Part shown: one piece after another, positions 25,523-35,080 of the stretch
Numbering within the stretch: the first letter of the stretch is position 1
Layout: every line of letters starts with the position of its first letter
From: CAZTCJ01 sp964612085
GTDB taxonomy: Bacteria > Pseudomonadota > Alphaproteobacteria > JAJFIK01
NCBI GenBank assembly: GCA_964612085.1
Contig: CAZTCJ010000027.1
Location: 1 to 41,141, forward strand
DNA length: 41,141 bases
Direction: 5' to 3'
The notes under the pieces: model-generated
Told to the model about the DNA's origin: nothing
The model's database searches: none
Seen by the model: the letters and a program-made list of their open reading frames with translations, nothing else
Made by a program: the position numbers and the translations under genes

Positions 25523-25596
25523 CAGGCCCTCTTGTATATGAGAACAAAACGTGATCAAAATGAGCGTGGGCAACGGCATCCATTGGGAAAAGCGCG

Positions 25597-26640
25597 ATGA
25601 GCAGCGGTAAGAAGCCGCCGATTGACGAGGCTCTCGACCATCTTGGCGAAATGCGTCCGGCCGGGGCGGCCGCAACCGCTCAAGAGCCTGTTCAGCTCAT
25701 TGAAGAGCAGAGCACAGGAGACCGGTTGCTGATCTACGCCACGCGAAGAGGCGTCGAGGTCGAGTTCCGCTATGCCGCCGATACTCTATGGATGACGCAA
25801 AGCCAGATTGCAGAGCTTTTTGGGCGTGACCGGTCTGTCATTACCAAGCACATCAACAATATTTTTGAAGAAGGCGAATTGGAAGAAGAGAGCAACGTGC
25901 AAAAAATGCACATTGCTGGGTCCGCCAAACCCATAGCGATTTACAGCCTCGACACGATCATTTCCGTGGGCTATCGCGTCTCGTCGAAACAGGCGACATT
26001 GTTCCGCAAATGGGCGACGGCCAAACTCGTTCAGTTCGCGACCAAGGGCTTTGTTGTCGATAAGGAGCGGCTGAAAGATCCGGACCATTACGACCGGGTC
26101 AAAGAACTTCGTGACATTATCCGCGACATTCGGGCCTCTGAGGCGAATGTCTATCGGGAAGTCCGGCAGATCTGCGCGCTGTGTTCCGACTATGACGGCA
26201 ACTCCAAGACGGCACAGACATTTTACGCCATGATGCAGAACAAGCTTTTATGGGCAACGGTGAATATGACGGGTCCGGAAATTGTCATGGACCGGGCCGA
26301 TGCGCGCCAACCTGATATGGGGCTGCAGACTTGGCCGAAGGAAAACATCCGTAAGACGGACGTTACGATTGCGCATAACTATCTTGTTGAGGCTGAAATC
26401 CAGCGAAAGAACCGGCTGACAACCATGTTGCTCGATTTCTTCGAGGAGCGCCTTGATCAAAACAAGTTAACGGCGATGGCCGAAGCCGAAGCGGAATTGA
26501 ACCGATTTATCGAATTTAACGAACGCCCGCTTCTGTCGCATAAAGGGTCTGTGTCGCGTAAAGACGCCGATACGCATGCGCACTGTCAATATGCGCTCTT
26601 CGATCAAAAGCGCCGGGCTTTACGGCAGGAAACACCCTGA
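25597..26640 (+). CDS. RhuM family (virulence protein RhuM-like) protein
   Basis: A 347-residue protein of the RhuM family, common on genomic islands but without an established biochemical function. A helix-turn-helix-like N-terminal segment, TLWMTQSQIAELFGRDRSVITKH, is followed by INNIFEEGELEE and the family core YSLDTIISVGYRVSSKQATLFRKWA. A helical C-terminal domain follows, with NKLLWATVNMTGPEIVMDRAD. The N-terminus (about 50 residues) is less conserved. The gene is visibly lower in GC than comM on its left and the RTX gene on its right, and it interrupts two unrelated genes, which suggests horizontal gain. No restriction-modification or integrase gene is adjacent. Confidence 0.88.
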   Translation: MSSGKKPPIDEALDHLGEMRPAGAAATAQEPVQLIEEQSTGDRLLIYATRRGVEVEFRYAADTLWMTQSQIAELFGRDRSVITKHINNIFEEGELEEESNVQKMHIAGSAKPIAIYSLDTIISVGYRVSSKQATLFRKWATAKLVQFATKGFVVDKERLKDPDHYDRVKELRDIIRDIRASEANVYREVRQICALCSDYDGNSKTAQTFYAMMQNKLLWATVNMTGPEIVMDRADARQPDMGLQTWPKENIRKTDVTIAHNYLVEAEIQRKNRLTTMLLDFFEERLDQNKLTAMAEAEAELNRFIEFNERPLLSHKGSVSRKDADTHAHCQYALFDQKRRALRQETP

Positions 26641-26753
26641 CGCAGGGCTGCGCGTTAACGCATAATTGCCCCCGCCTGTCCCAATCCGCGCCAACCGGCA
26701 TCAAATTTGAACTACTCCGGTCAGACTCCTTTTGTGCCCGTGAGTAGTGTGTC

Positions 26754-28718
26754 ATGACGCGTATCCTGTCAGACGATTTCATCCTCCCCCTAGGTGAGGC
26801 CATCCTCGACGATATTCTGGTGGAAACGGCGGAAGACAGCGCCGTGACGATTAGCCTTGAGGGCTATGTGGACCCGCCCGAAGACGTCTTTACCCTGACG
26901 GGCATCGAGGTTCGTTCCGGCACAGGCCTGTTTCAAATTGGGGGTACGGTGTTCGTGCGCTCGTCCCAATCTGCGATTCTGGCGACCGGCGGCAGCTTCG
27001 ACTATGCCGTTTCGGGACTGGTGCGGCTGGAAGAGTCGCCCGGCGGCGTCGCGGTGCATTTCCCGCTGACAGAAGCCGATCTTCATGTCTCGGGCACGCT
27101 GCTCGCCACGACCGAGACCGGGCCGGTCACGGCGTTCCGGGCCGAGGAGGGTTTCGAGATCCGCAACACGGGCCGTATCGAGGCCCGCGCCGACCGGGAC
27201 GCGGTGGCGCTTGAGCTTGCCGACGCGCCGGACACCCCCGATGAGACGCCTGCGGAAGAGCCGCGTTATACGGTGGTGAACGAAGGCACGATCCTGGCCG
27301 AACTGACCACCACGCCGTTCGACCCGTCCTACGCCACGGCCATCCGCATACGGTATGACGAGGGCCTTATCGGCGGCGCGCATATCGTGAACACGGGCGA
27401 GATCGTCGCCGATGTGGCCATCGAGGCGGTCAGCGGCGTGATCGACGATCGGCTGGGGCCCGTGGTCATCGACAACCAAGGGCTCATCTCCGGCGCGGTG
27501 CGCTTCGGCATGGCCAATGAAAGCCTGGTGAATGCCGGGCTGATCGACGGCTCCGTGTCCTTCGGGCCGGGCGACGACACGCTTGAGAGCTTCCCCGGCA
27601 CGGTCACGGGCGCGGTCTTCGGCGGCGCCGGCGATGACACGCTTAACCTTGACGCGCAGGGCAATGTGGCCTTCGGCGAGGCGGGTGACGATATTCTCAT
27701 CGGCCATACCGGCGTCGATGTGCTTTCGGGCGGTGACGGCGACGATGTGCTCGACGGCGCCGCGGGCTACAACCGGCTCCATGGCGGTGATGGCGACGAT
27801 ATCCTGCACGCCAACAGCGATCCGTATGAGGATCTGTTCGGTGGCGAGGGCAGCGATATCTTCACGGGCACGCTGCCCGAGTTCAATTTCGACAAGATCG
27901 GCGACTTCGATGCCGACGATGTCATCCGTATCATGAATGCCGTTCTGACGGCGGAGGATATCGAGGTCATCAGAGGTGATGGCGAGACGGTTCTGTCCAT
28001 CGATTCCGGTGCTGCGGAGATTTATCTCGCCAATAGCGGCGTGAAGAAAATCAGCGTCACGCAAGGAGACGGCTATACGGAGCTGTCCTTCGGCAAGGCG
28101 AAAGCCGTGAAAGGCGGCTGGCTCGCGGGCGATGACGAGGCCGATGTGCTGCGCGGCCACAAGGCCGATGACCGGCTTGACGGTCTGGGCGGCGACGATG
28201 TGCTGCTCGGCCACAAAGGCGATGACGAGGTGACCGGCCACGGGGGCGACGATTTTTTGTCCGGCGCTAAGGGCCATGACCGCCTGGATGGCGGCGACGG
28301 CGCCGATGTGCTCGATGGTCACAAGGGCGACGATGTGCTGTTGGGCGGCGCGGGCGCGGATTCCTTGAGCGCGGGCAAGGGCAACGACACGCTTTACGGC
28401 CATGAAGGCGACGACGTGCTCGCGGCCGCCAAAGGCGATGATTATCTCAATGGTGGCATGGGCGACGACCGGCTCCAGGGCGGCAAGGGCGCCGACCGCT
28501 TCGTCTATACGGGCGGCAAGGACCGCATTCTCGATTACGAGGCGGGCACGGACACGGTGGAGATCCGGGGCTTCGGGTTGAGTTTCACCCAGATGCTGCT
28601 CAAGACCAGTCTGAGCGCGGATGGTCATACAACGATCGCGTTGACCGGAACCGACAGTCTTGTGCTCGAGAACACGCTGAATACGGCGTTGCAGGAGGGA
28701 GACTTCGTTTTTTCGTGA
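26754..28718 (+). CDS. RTX-type calcium-binding secreted protein
   Basis: A 654-residue protein predicted to leave the cell by a type I secretion system. Residues about 100-290 hold short NxGxI repeats (VVNEGTILAE, IVNTGEIVAD, VIDNQGLISG, LVNAGLIDGS) that suggest a beta-helix. Two blocks of RTX nonapeptides follow (about 290-370 and 455-585; for example GGDGDDVLDGAAG). Many repeats in the second block are unusual, with His and Lys (GHKGDDVLLG). The C-terminus is an uncleaved-signal type ending EGDFVFS, and there is no N-terminal signal peptide. No transport ATPase or membrane-fusion gene is in the window. It could be an adhesin or matrix protein; no enzymatic domain is visible. Confidence 0.87.
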   Translation: MTRILSDDFILPLGEAILDDILVETAEDSAVTISLEGYVDPPEDVFTLTGIEVRSGTGLFQIGGTVFVRSSQSAILATGGSFDYAVSGLVRLEESPGGVAVHFPLTEADLHVSGTLLATTETGPVTAFRAEEGFEIRNTGRIEARADRDAVALELADAPDTPDETPAEEPRYTVVNEGTILAELTTTPFDPSYATAIRIRYDEGLIGGAHIVNTGEIVADVAIEAVSGVIDDRLGPVVIDNQGLISGAVRFGMANESLVNAGLIDGSVSFGPGDDTLESFPGTVTGAVFGGAGDDTLNLDAQGNVAFGEAGDDILIGHTGVDVLSGGDGDDVLDGAAGYNRLHGGDGDDILHANSDPYEDLFGGEGSDIFTGTLPEFNFDKIGDFDADDVIRIMNAVLTAEDIEVIRGDGETVLSIDSGAAEIYLANSGVKKISVTQGDGYTELSFGKAKAVKGGWLAGDDEADVLRGHKADDRLDGLGGDDVLLGHKGDDEVTGHGGDDFLSGAKGHDRLDGGDGADVLDGHKGDDVLLGGAGADSLSAGKGNDTLYGHEGDDVLAAAKGDDYLNGGMGDDRLQGGKGADRFVYTGGKDRILDYEAGTDTVEIRGFGLSFTQMLLKTSLSADGHTTIALTGTDSLVLENTLNTALQEGDFVFS

Positions 28719-28824
28719 GTGAACCGGGCCGGATCGCAGGATCGTCCGTGTGCCACTGTGAGACAGGGCGCATACCTTCCTTTAGGGCGGCGCGGCGCAG
28801 TGTATCCTGGTCCATGATTCGTCA

Positions 28825-31119
28825 ATGGCCCTGTGGCAAGGTGTGGTGCGCGGGGCCGGTTTGGGGCGTGTGGCTCTCATGAAGTTTGTTCAGTTTCTGG
28901 TTTTCTTAATCGTCTTTACCGTTGCCACCGCTTTGGGGCTCGGCGGGATCGATATCTGGACCGATGGCGCCTTGAGCGGCCTCGATATCCGGCTGGTGGG
29001 CGGCGTTGCGCTGTCCGCGCTGATGCTGGCGATCTGGGCCTTCGCCGATACCCGCGAGCGCTTGCGCAAGCTGCGTCAGCAGGCGGAAGAGCTGGAACGG
29101 GCCAAGGCCGAGCTGGCCGCGACCAACGAAGCGCTCAATCACACCAATGACGAATTGCGCCAGAGCGAGGCGCGCTATCGCGGCCTGGTCGATGGCCACG
29201 GCGATGTGCTGCTGCGCAAGGCGCCCAACGGCACGCTGACCTTCGTGAACGATATTTATTGCGCGACCTTCGGCGTCGAGCGCGAAGCGGTGATCGGTCA
29301 GAGCTACCACCCGGTGGTGCATCCTGAAAACAAAGGCGCGATTTTGGGCACGCTCGGCGGCGGCGGCGTTGGGCCGTTACGGGTGCGCTACGATCAGCGC
29401 CTGGAGACCGTGGACGGCTGGCGCTGGCTCGCCTGGGAGGATTATCCCGTGCGCGATGCCGAAGGCCGCCTGCTCGAGATCCAAAGCGTCGGGCGCGATA
29501 TCACCGAGCGCAAGGAAGCGGAATCGGAAATGCTGCGCGCCCGCGATCTGGCGGAAGCGGCAAGCCGGTCGAAATCCCTGTTCCTGGCCACTATGAGCCA
29601 TGAAATTCGTACGCCGATGAACGGCATCTTGGGCATGACCGGCCTGCTCCTGAGCGGGCCTTTGACGCCGTCCCAGCGCCATTACGCTGAGATGGTGCGG
29701 GAATCCGGCGATGCGCTGTTGAGCCTGATCAACGACATTCTCGATTACTCGAAAATCGAGACGGGAGCGGTCGATCTGGAGGCGGTCGAATTCGATCCGG
29801 CCATGACCGTGGAAGGCGTGGCGGAGCTTCTGGCGCCGCGCGCCCATGGTAAGAACATCGCCATTGCCTGCGTAATCGACCCGGCCATGCCGTCGCGGGT
29901 CAAGGGCGACGAGGCCCGCTTGCGCCAGGTGCTGCTCAATCTGACGGGCAATGCCGTCAAGTTCACCGATGCGGGCGGCGTGATCATTTCCATGCGTCCG
30001 GATGCGGAGGATCCCGACTGCGTCCGGTTCGAAATCGAGGATACCGGCATCGGCGTGCCCGAGGATTCGCGGGAACGGATTTTCGATCTGTTTGCCCAGG
30101 CGGATTCGAGCCATGCCCGCAAATTCGGCGGCACCGGTCTGGGCCTGGCCATTTCCAAACGGATCGTCGAGGCTATGGGCGGCGGCATCGGCGTGCGCTC
30201 GAAGGAAGGCTGCGGCAGCACCTTCTGGTTCCGGGTCAAGCTGGCCCATGTGGAAGGGGCGACCCAGGCGCAGAACGCCAAGGCGCTTGAAGGCCAGAAG
30301 ATCGCCGTGGTCTCGGCCTCCGAGATTTTGCGCCGGGCGGCCATCCGCCAGATCGAGCTGGATCACGGTAAGGCCTGGGCCTGCGCGCCGGGCGAGATCG
30401 GCTTGCTGCCCGAGGGCGAGATTTTCAGCGGCCTGCTGCTGGAGCCCCAGGCGGCCGGTCCGCAGGTGCGGGCCTTGCGGGAACGCCCGGCCTTTCAAGG
30501 CGCGCGCGCCTTGAGGATCCTGGCGCCTGAAGACGACGATCAGATCCCGACGCTGAGCGATGACGGTTTCGACGGCTATCTGATCAAGCCCATGCGGCGG
30601 CGCTCCTTGTTGCGCTGGCTGACGATCTCGACGGCCGACGCGGAGACCGTGCGCGCGAAAGTCAATACGGTCCCGGAAAAGGCGGTGCGCAGCGTCGATG
30701 CGGCCGAGACCGGAAACGGGCGGCGGATCCTGCTGGCGGAGGACAACCAGATCAACGCCATTCTTGCCGTGTCCTTGTTGAAGCGCGCCGGCCATCAGGT
30801 GGATACGGTCTCGAACGGTATGGAAGTGCTCGAAGCCCTGGAGCGGGCGCCGTACGATCTGGTTCTGATGGATGTGCATATGCCGGGCATGGACGGTCTG
30901 GAGGCGACCCGCCGGATCCGCTGCCACCGGACCCATCATGATATTCCCGTGATCGCCCTGACCGCCAACGCCATGGCGGAAGACCGCTCGCGCTGTCTCG
31001 ATGCGGGCATGAACGACTTTCTCACCAAGCCCATGACGCCGGATGCGCTTTATGAGGCGATCCGCAAATGGACCGAGAGCCGCCCGGCGGACCGGTCGGT
31101 CGCCGTGCCCGCGGAATGA
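28825..31119 (+). CDS. PAS-containing hybrid sensor histidine kinase
   Basis: A 764-residue inner-membrane kinase. Two hydrophobic segments (about 19-40 and 53-74) precede a coiled coil (LRKLRQQAEELERAKAELAATNEAL) and a PAS domain (about 112-232, ending SVGRDITERKEAE). The HisKA domain has the phosphorylated His259 in ATMSHEIRTPMNG. The ATPase domain has LNLTGNAVKFT and GTGLGLAISKRI. A degenerate receiver-like segment (about 490-600) lacks the phosphoacceptor Asp. A complete C-terminal receiver has Asp683 in LVLMDVHMPGMDG. I list the ATG at 28825; the ATG at 28879 (MKFVQFLVF) is an equally natural membrane-protein start. No separate response regulator is adjacent, so phosphate may pass to a histidine phosphotransferase elsewhere. 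Confidence 0.93.
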   Translation: MALWQGVVRGAGLGRVALMKFVQFLVFLIVFTVATALGLGGIDIWTDGALSGLDIRLVGGVALSALMLAIWAFADTRERLRKLRQQAEELERAKAELAATNEALNHTNDELRQSEARYRGLVDGHGDVLLRKAPNGTLTFVNDIYCATFGVEREAVIGQSYHPVVHPENKGAILGTLGGGGVGPLRVRYDQRLETVDGWRWLAWEDYPVRDAEGRLLEIQSVGRDITERKEAESEMLRARDLAEAASRSKSLFLATMSHEIRTPMNGILGMTGLLLSGPLTPSQRHYAEMVRESGDALLSLINDILDYSKIETGAVDLEAVEFDPAMTVEGVAELLAPRAHGKNIAIACVIDPAMPSRVKGDEARLRQVLLNLTGNAVKFTDAGGVIISMRPDAEDPDCVRFEIEDTGIGVPEDSRERIFDLFAQADSSHARKFGGTGLGLAISKRIVEAMGGGIGVRSKEGCGSTFWFRVKLAHVEGATQAQNAKALEGQKIAVVSASEILRRAAIRQIELDHGKAWACAPGEIGLLPEGEIFSGLLLEPQAAGPQVRALRERPAFQGARALRILAPEDDDQIPTLSDDGFDGYLIKPMRRRSLLRWLTISTADAETVRAKVNTVPEKAVRSVDAAETGNGRRILLAEDNQINAILAVSLLKRAGHQVDTVSNGMEVLEALERAPYDLVLMDVHMPGMDGLEATRRIRCHRTHHDIPVIALTANAMAEDRSRCLDAGMNDFLTKPMTPDALYEAIRKWTESRPADRSVAVPAE

Positions 31120-31250
31120 AACGGTGCGTCTTCCCATCAAAGCCATCAATTGCGCTAAGATCATACGAGCCCTAAATTAAAGGCCTTAACGGCGCGTCCT
31201 GGCCGCGCGCGCCGGAAACCGGTCTGGCGGCGGCGCCGGTCGGGGGCGCA

Positions 31251-32138
31251 ATGAGCGGAGGATGCTCCATAGTGGATGAGCCATCCCAACACGGCGACGG
31301 GTCAGCGGCGGGCGCGGCCCAAGCCGGGCGGCCTTTAGCCACATCGGGCAGTCTGGAGGTCAGGGTCAGCACGAACCCGGCTGATATTCTGGCGTCCCAG
31401 CGGCTGCGCTACGAAGTCTTCTACGAGGAAATGTCGGCCCAGCCCTCGCCCGAGATGGCGGCAAACGGCCGGGATTTCGACGATTTCGACAGGGTGTGCG
31501 ATCACCTGCTCGCCTTCGATATGCGCGCGCCCTTGAGGCCCGACGGCGGCAACCGCGTGATCGGCACCTACCGGTTGTTGCGCCAGGACGTGGCCGACGC
31601 CCATGGCGGCTTTTATACAGCGGCGGAGTTCGACATCGCGCCCTTGCAAGAGATGATGAAGCGCGGCGTGCGCTTTCTGGAACTGGGCCGCTCCTGCACT
31701 CATAAGGATTATCGCACCAAGCCGACCATCGAGCTGTTGTGGCGGGGCATCATGGCCTATGTGGCGCTCCATGACTGCGATGTGATGTTCGGCTGCGCCT
31801 CGATCGAAGGGACCGATCCGGACGATCTGGCCCTGCCCTTGTCGTTTCTCCATCACGAGTTCCGCGCGCCGGAGGAATGGCGGGTGCGCGCGGTTCCGGA
31901 GCGCTATGTGGAGATGAACCGCCTGCCGCCCGAGGAGGTGTCCTTGCGCGAGGCCTTGCGGGCCCTGCCGCCGCTCATCAAGGGCTATATCCGGGCGGGC
32001 GCTTATATCGGCGACGGGGCGGTGGTGGACCACCAGTTCGGCACCACGGATGTGCTGATCCTGTTTCCGGTCTCGGAGATCAACGACAAGTATTTCTCCC
32101 GCTTCGCCACCGGCGGCAACGGCCAGGGCGGCGCGTAA
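31251..32138 (+). CDS. olsB: L-ornithine N-acyltransferase OlsB-like (GNAT fold)
   Basis: Probably makes lyso-ornithine lipid by moving a 3-hydroxyacyl chain from acyl carrier protein to ornithine, the first step of ornithine-lipid synthesis. The 295-residue protein has the family features QRLRYEVFYEEMSA near residue 50, NRVIGTYRLLRQDVA, EFDIAPL, FLELGRSCTHKDYRT and LLWRGIMAYVALHDCDVMFGCASIEG. OlsA, the second enzyme, is not in the window. The N-terminal 35 residues are low-complexity, and a later start is possible. OlsB is often induced by phosphate limitation, but no Pho box was identified. It is 147 bases upstream of mutS. Confidence 0.88.
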   Translation: MSGGCSIVDEPSQHGDGSAAGAAQAGRPLATSGSLEVRVSTNPADILASQRLRYEVFYEEMSAQPSPEMAANGRDFDDFDRVCDHLLAFDMRAPLRPDGGNRVIGTYRLLRQDVADAHGGFYTAAEFDIAPLQEMMKRGVRFLELGRSCTHKDYRTKPTIELLWRGIMAYVALHDCDVMFGCASIEGTDPDDLALPLSFLHHEFRAPEEWRVRAVPERYVEMNRLPPEEVSLREALRALPPLIKGYIRAGAYIGDGAVVDHQFGTTDVLILFPVSEINDKYFSRFATGGNGQGGA

Positions 32139-32285
32139 AGTCCCGAAATCAACGGTTTACCGGGAAAGTGCCTGGCGGACCAAGCTGCGGCTTGCCGCGC
32201 CCCTGCCGGGTGTGGATGATGGGCGCTTTCTTTCGCGGCCCCCTCGGGCTGTCCGTCCCTCGCATTTTCCGGTTTGCGTCCTGTC

Positions 32286-35039
32286 ATGTCAGAGCCATCC
32301 GCCGTTTCCGCACTCGATCCCGACAAGCCCGCTCCAGCCGGCCTGGCGGCCAAGAAAGCCGCCGCCGCCACGCCCATGATGGCCCAGTATTGGGAGATCA
32401 AAGAGGCGCATCCGGGCTATCTGCTGTTCTACCGGATGGGCGATTTCTATGAGCTGTTCTTCGAGGATGCGGAAGCCGCGAGCGAGGCCCTGGCGATCAC
32501 GCTGACCAAGCGCGGCAAACATGCGGGCGACGATATTCCCATGTGCGGCGTGCCGGTGCACGCGGCGGAGAACTATCTGGAACAACTGATCCGCAAAGGC
32601 TTCCGGGTGGCCGTCTGTGAGCAGATGGAAGACCCGGCGGAAGCCAAGAAGCGCGGCTCCAAATCGGTGGTCAAGCGCGGCGTGGTGCGGCTGGTGACGG
32701 CGGGCACTTTGACCGAGGACACGCTGCTCGATGCCCGCAGCCACAATTATTTGTGTGCGTTGAGCGTTCTGGGTCCGGATCTGTGCGGGCTTGCCTGGCT
32801 CGATATTTCCACGGGCGATTTTCAGGTGACGGAAACCGTCCGTGTCGAACTGAATGCTCATATGGCGCGGCTTGCTCCCCGCGAGGTCCTGGTGCCCGAC
32901 CGGCTGTTCGCCGAGGACGGCTTTCAGGGGCTTCTGGATGATCTGGGCACCCGCGCCACGGCCCTGCCCGCCGCCCGTTTTCAGTCTGATCTGGGCACCC
33001 GGCGGCTCAAGGAACTGTTCGATGTCAAGGCGCTGGAAGGCTTCGGCCAGTTTTCCCGGGCCGAACTGGCGGCGGCGGGCGCGCTGGTGGACTATGTGGC
33101 GCTCACCCAGAAAGGCCATCTGCCCGCGCTCAAACCGCCGCGCCGGGAGGAAAGCGGTGCGACGCTCGCGCTCGATGCCGCGACCCGCGCCAATCTGGAA
33201 TTGCACCGGACCTTGAGCGGCGAGCGCAAGGGCAGCCTCTTGTCCGTGATCGACCGCACGGTGACGGGCGCGGGCGCGCGGGAACTGGCGCGGCGTCTGG
33301 CGAGCCCGCTCACGGAGGCGCGGACCATCAACGCCCGGCTCGATGCGGTGCGTTTTTTCGTGGACCAGAGCGGTTTGCGCCAGTCCGTACGCGATGCTTT
33401 GCGGCAGGTGCCGGATCTGGCGCGCTCGCTCTCCCGTCTGACGGTCGGGCGCGGCGGCCCGCGCGATCTGGCCGCGATCCGCGACGGCCTCGCCCAGGCC
33501 GAAACGATCCGTGTTTTGTTGAACGAGAACGACGGCGGTCTTGCGGCGGTCCCGGAGGATGTCGCGGGCCATCTGGAGGCGCTGGGCCCCTGGCAGGCGG
33601 GGCTTGTCTCCGCGCTGACGGCGGCGCTCGGCTCCGATCTGCCCATGCAGGCGCGCGACGGCGGCTTTATCAGGGGCGGCTATCACCAGGGGCTCGATGA
33701 GGCCCGCACGCTGCGCGACAAAAGCCGCAAGGTGATCGCGGGCCTTCAGGAGCGCTACCAGAAAGAGGCCGACTGCAAGAGCCTCAAGATCAAGCAGAAC
33801 AATGTGCTGGGCTATTTCGTCGAGGTGACCGAGAAAAACGCCGCGCCGTTGATGACGGCGCCGTTGTCGGAGACCTTCATTCACCGCCAGACGCTGGCCA
33901 ACAATGTGCGCTTCACCACCGTGGAGCTGTCGGAGCTGGAACAGCGGATCGTTCAGGCCGGCGCCGAGGCGCTCAGTATCGAGATGGATATCTATCAGGG
34001 CCTGCTCGACGAGGTCTGCGGCGTGTCGGCAGCGATCGGCCGGGCGGCGGATGCCCTGGCGGCGCTCGATGTCACGGCGGGCCTCGCAATTCTGGCGGAA
34101 GAGGCCCGCTATGTCTGCCCAAGGGTCGATGACAGCCGCGCCTTTACGATCGTGGCGGGCCGTCATCCGGTGGTGGAAGCGGCGCTGGCGCGGGCCAGCG
34201 AGACGCCCTTCGTCGCCAATGATTGCGATCTGTCCGCGGATGATGGGGCGCAGAAGCGTCTCTGGCTCGTCACCGGCCCCAATATGGCGGGTAAATCGAC
34301 TTTCCTGCGCCAGAACGCCCTGATCGTCATTCTCGCGCAGATGGGCTCGTTCGTGCCGGCGGCGGATGCCCATATCGGCACGGTGGACCGGCTGTTCTCG
34401 CGGGTCGGCGCGGCGGACGATCTGGCGCGGGGCCGCTCCACCTTCATGGTGGAGATGGTCGAGACCGCCGCCATCCTCAATCAGGCGGGCCCCAAGGCGC
34501 TCGTCATTCTCGATGAGATCGGGCGCGGCACGGCGACCTTCGACGGGCTCTCCATCGCCTGGGCGGCGCTTGAGCATCTCCATGACGTCAATCTGTGCCG
34601 GGGGCTTTTTGCTACCCATTATCACGAGATGACGGCGCTCGCCCGCAAGCTGCCGGGCCTCGGCACGCTGACTATGAAGGTCAAGGAATGGAAGGGCGAT
34701 GTGGTTTTCCTCCACGAGGTGGTGGAAGGGGCTGCCGACCGCTCCTACGGTATTCAGGTGGCCCGGCTCGCGGGCCTGCCGAAACCGGTCATCGAGCGGG
34801 CCCAGGCGGTGCTGGAAAAGCTCGAAGAAGATCGCGCGGCGGGCAAATCCTCCGTATCGATCGACGATCTGCCTTTGTTTTCCGCCGCCTTGCGCGATCC
34901 GGTCCAGACCGGGACCGCGAGCGCCGTCGAGGAGGCCCTGCGCGCCATCGAACCGGACAGCCTGTCGCCGCGCGAGGCCCATGCGGTGCTTTATGAACTC
35001 AAGGCCAAGCTTGACGCCGGATCGTCATCGGGCGCCTGA
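32286..35039 (+). CDS. mutS: DNA mismatch repair protein MutS
   Basis: Recognises mismatches and small loops and recruits MutL. The 917-residue protein has the mismatch-binding motif FYRMGDFYELFFEDA near the N-terminus (Phe-x-Glu class). The core domain and clamp follow. The ATPase domain has Walker A TGPNMAGKSTFLRQ, ADDLARGRSTFMVEM, Walker B ALVILDEIGRGTATFDGLS and the signature LFATHYHEMTALA. The ATG at 32286 (MSEPSAV) is preferred to an upstream TTG at 32274. glnD follows 41 bases after the stop. Full length, no defect seen. Confidence 0.98.
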   Translation: MSEPSAVSALDPDKPAPAGLAAKKAAAATPMMAQYWEIKEAHPGYLLFYRMGDFYELFFEDAEAASEALAITLTKRGKHAGDDIPMCGVPVHAAENYLEQLIRKGFRVAVCEQMEDPAEAKKRGSKSVVKRGVVRLVTAGTLTEDTLLDARSHNYLCALSVLGPDLCGLAWLDISTGDFQVTETVRVELNAHMARLAPREVLVPDRLFAEDGFQGLLDDLGTRATALPAARFQSDLGTRRLKELFDVKALEGFGQFSRAELAAAGALVDYVALTQKGHLPALKPPRREESGATLALDAATRANLELHRTLSGERKGSLLSVIDRTVTGAGARELARRLASPLTEARTINARLDAVRFFVDQSGLRQSVRDALRQVPDLARSLSRLTVGRGGPRDLAAIRDGLAQAETIRVLLNENDGGLAAVPEDVAGHLEALGPWQAGLVSALTAALGSDLPMQARDGGFIRGGYHQGLDEARTLRDKSRKVIAGLQERYQKEADCKSLKIKQNNVLGYFVEVTEKNAAPLMTAPLSETFIHRQTLANNVRFTTVELSELEQRIVQAGAEALSIEMDIYQGLLDEVCGVSAAIGRAADALAALDVTAGLAILAEEARYVCPRVDDSRAFTIVAGRHPVVEAALARASETPFVANDCDLSADDGAQKRLWLVTGPNMAGKSTFLRQNALIVILAQMGSFVPAADAHIGTVDRLFSRVGAADDLARGRSTFMVEMVETAAILNQAGPKALVILDEIGRGTATFDGLSIAWAALEHLHDVNLCRGLFATHYHEMTALARKLPGLGTLTMKVKEWKGDVVFLHEVVEGAADRSYGIQVARLAGLPKPVIERAQAVLEKLEEDRAAGKSSVSIDDLPLFSAALRDPVQTGTASAVEEALRAIEPDSLSPREAHAVLYELKAKLDAGSSSGA

Positions 35040-35080
35040 TACGCCTTGACGGGGTGTGCGGGTCGGGAAACGGTGCGGTC

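Noticed and set aside
32289..34982. An 897-codon minus-strand open frame antisense to mutS
   Set aside because: Same cause as the glnD/murJ shadow; mutS is complete and motif-rich on the other strand. Similar antisense frames at 26790-28628, 29377-31164 and 23909-25675 were rejected for the same reason.
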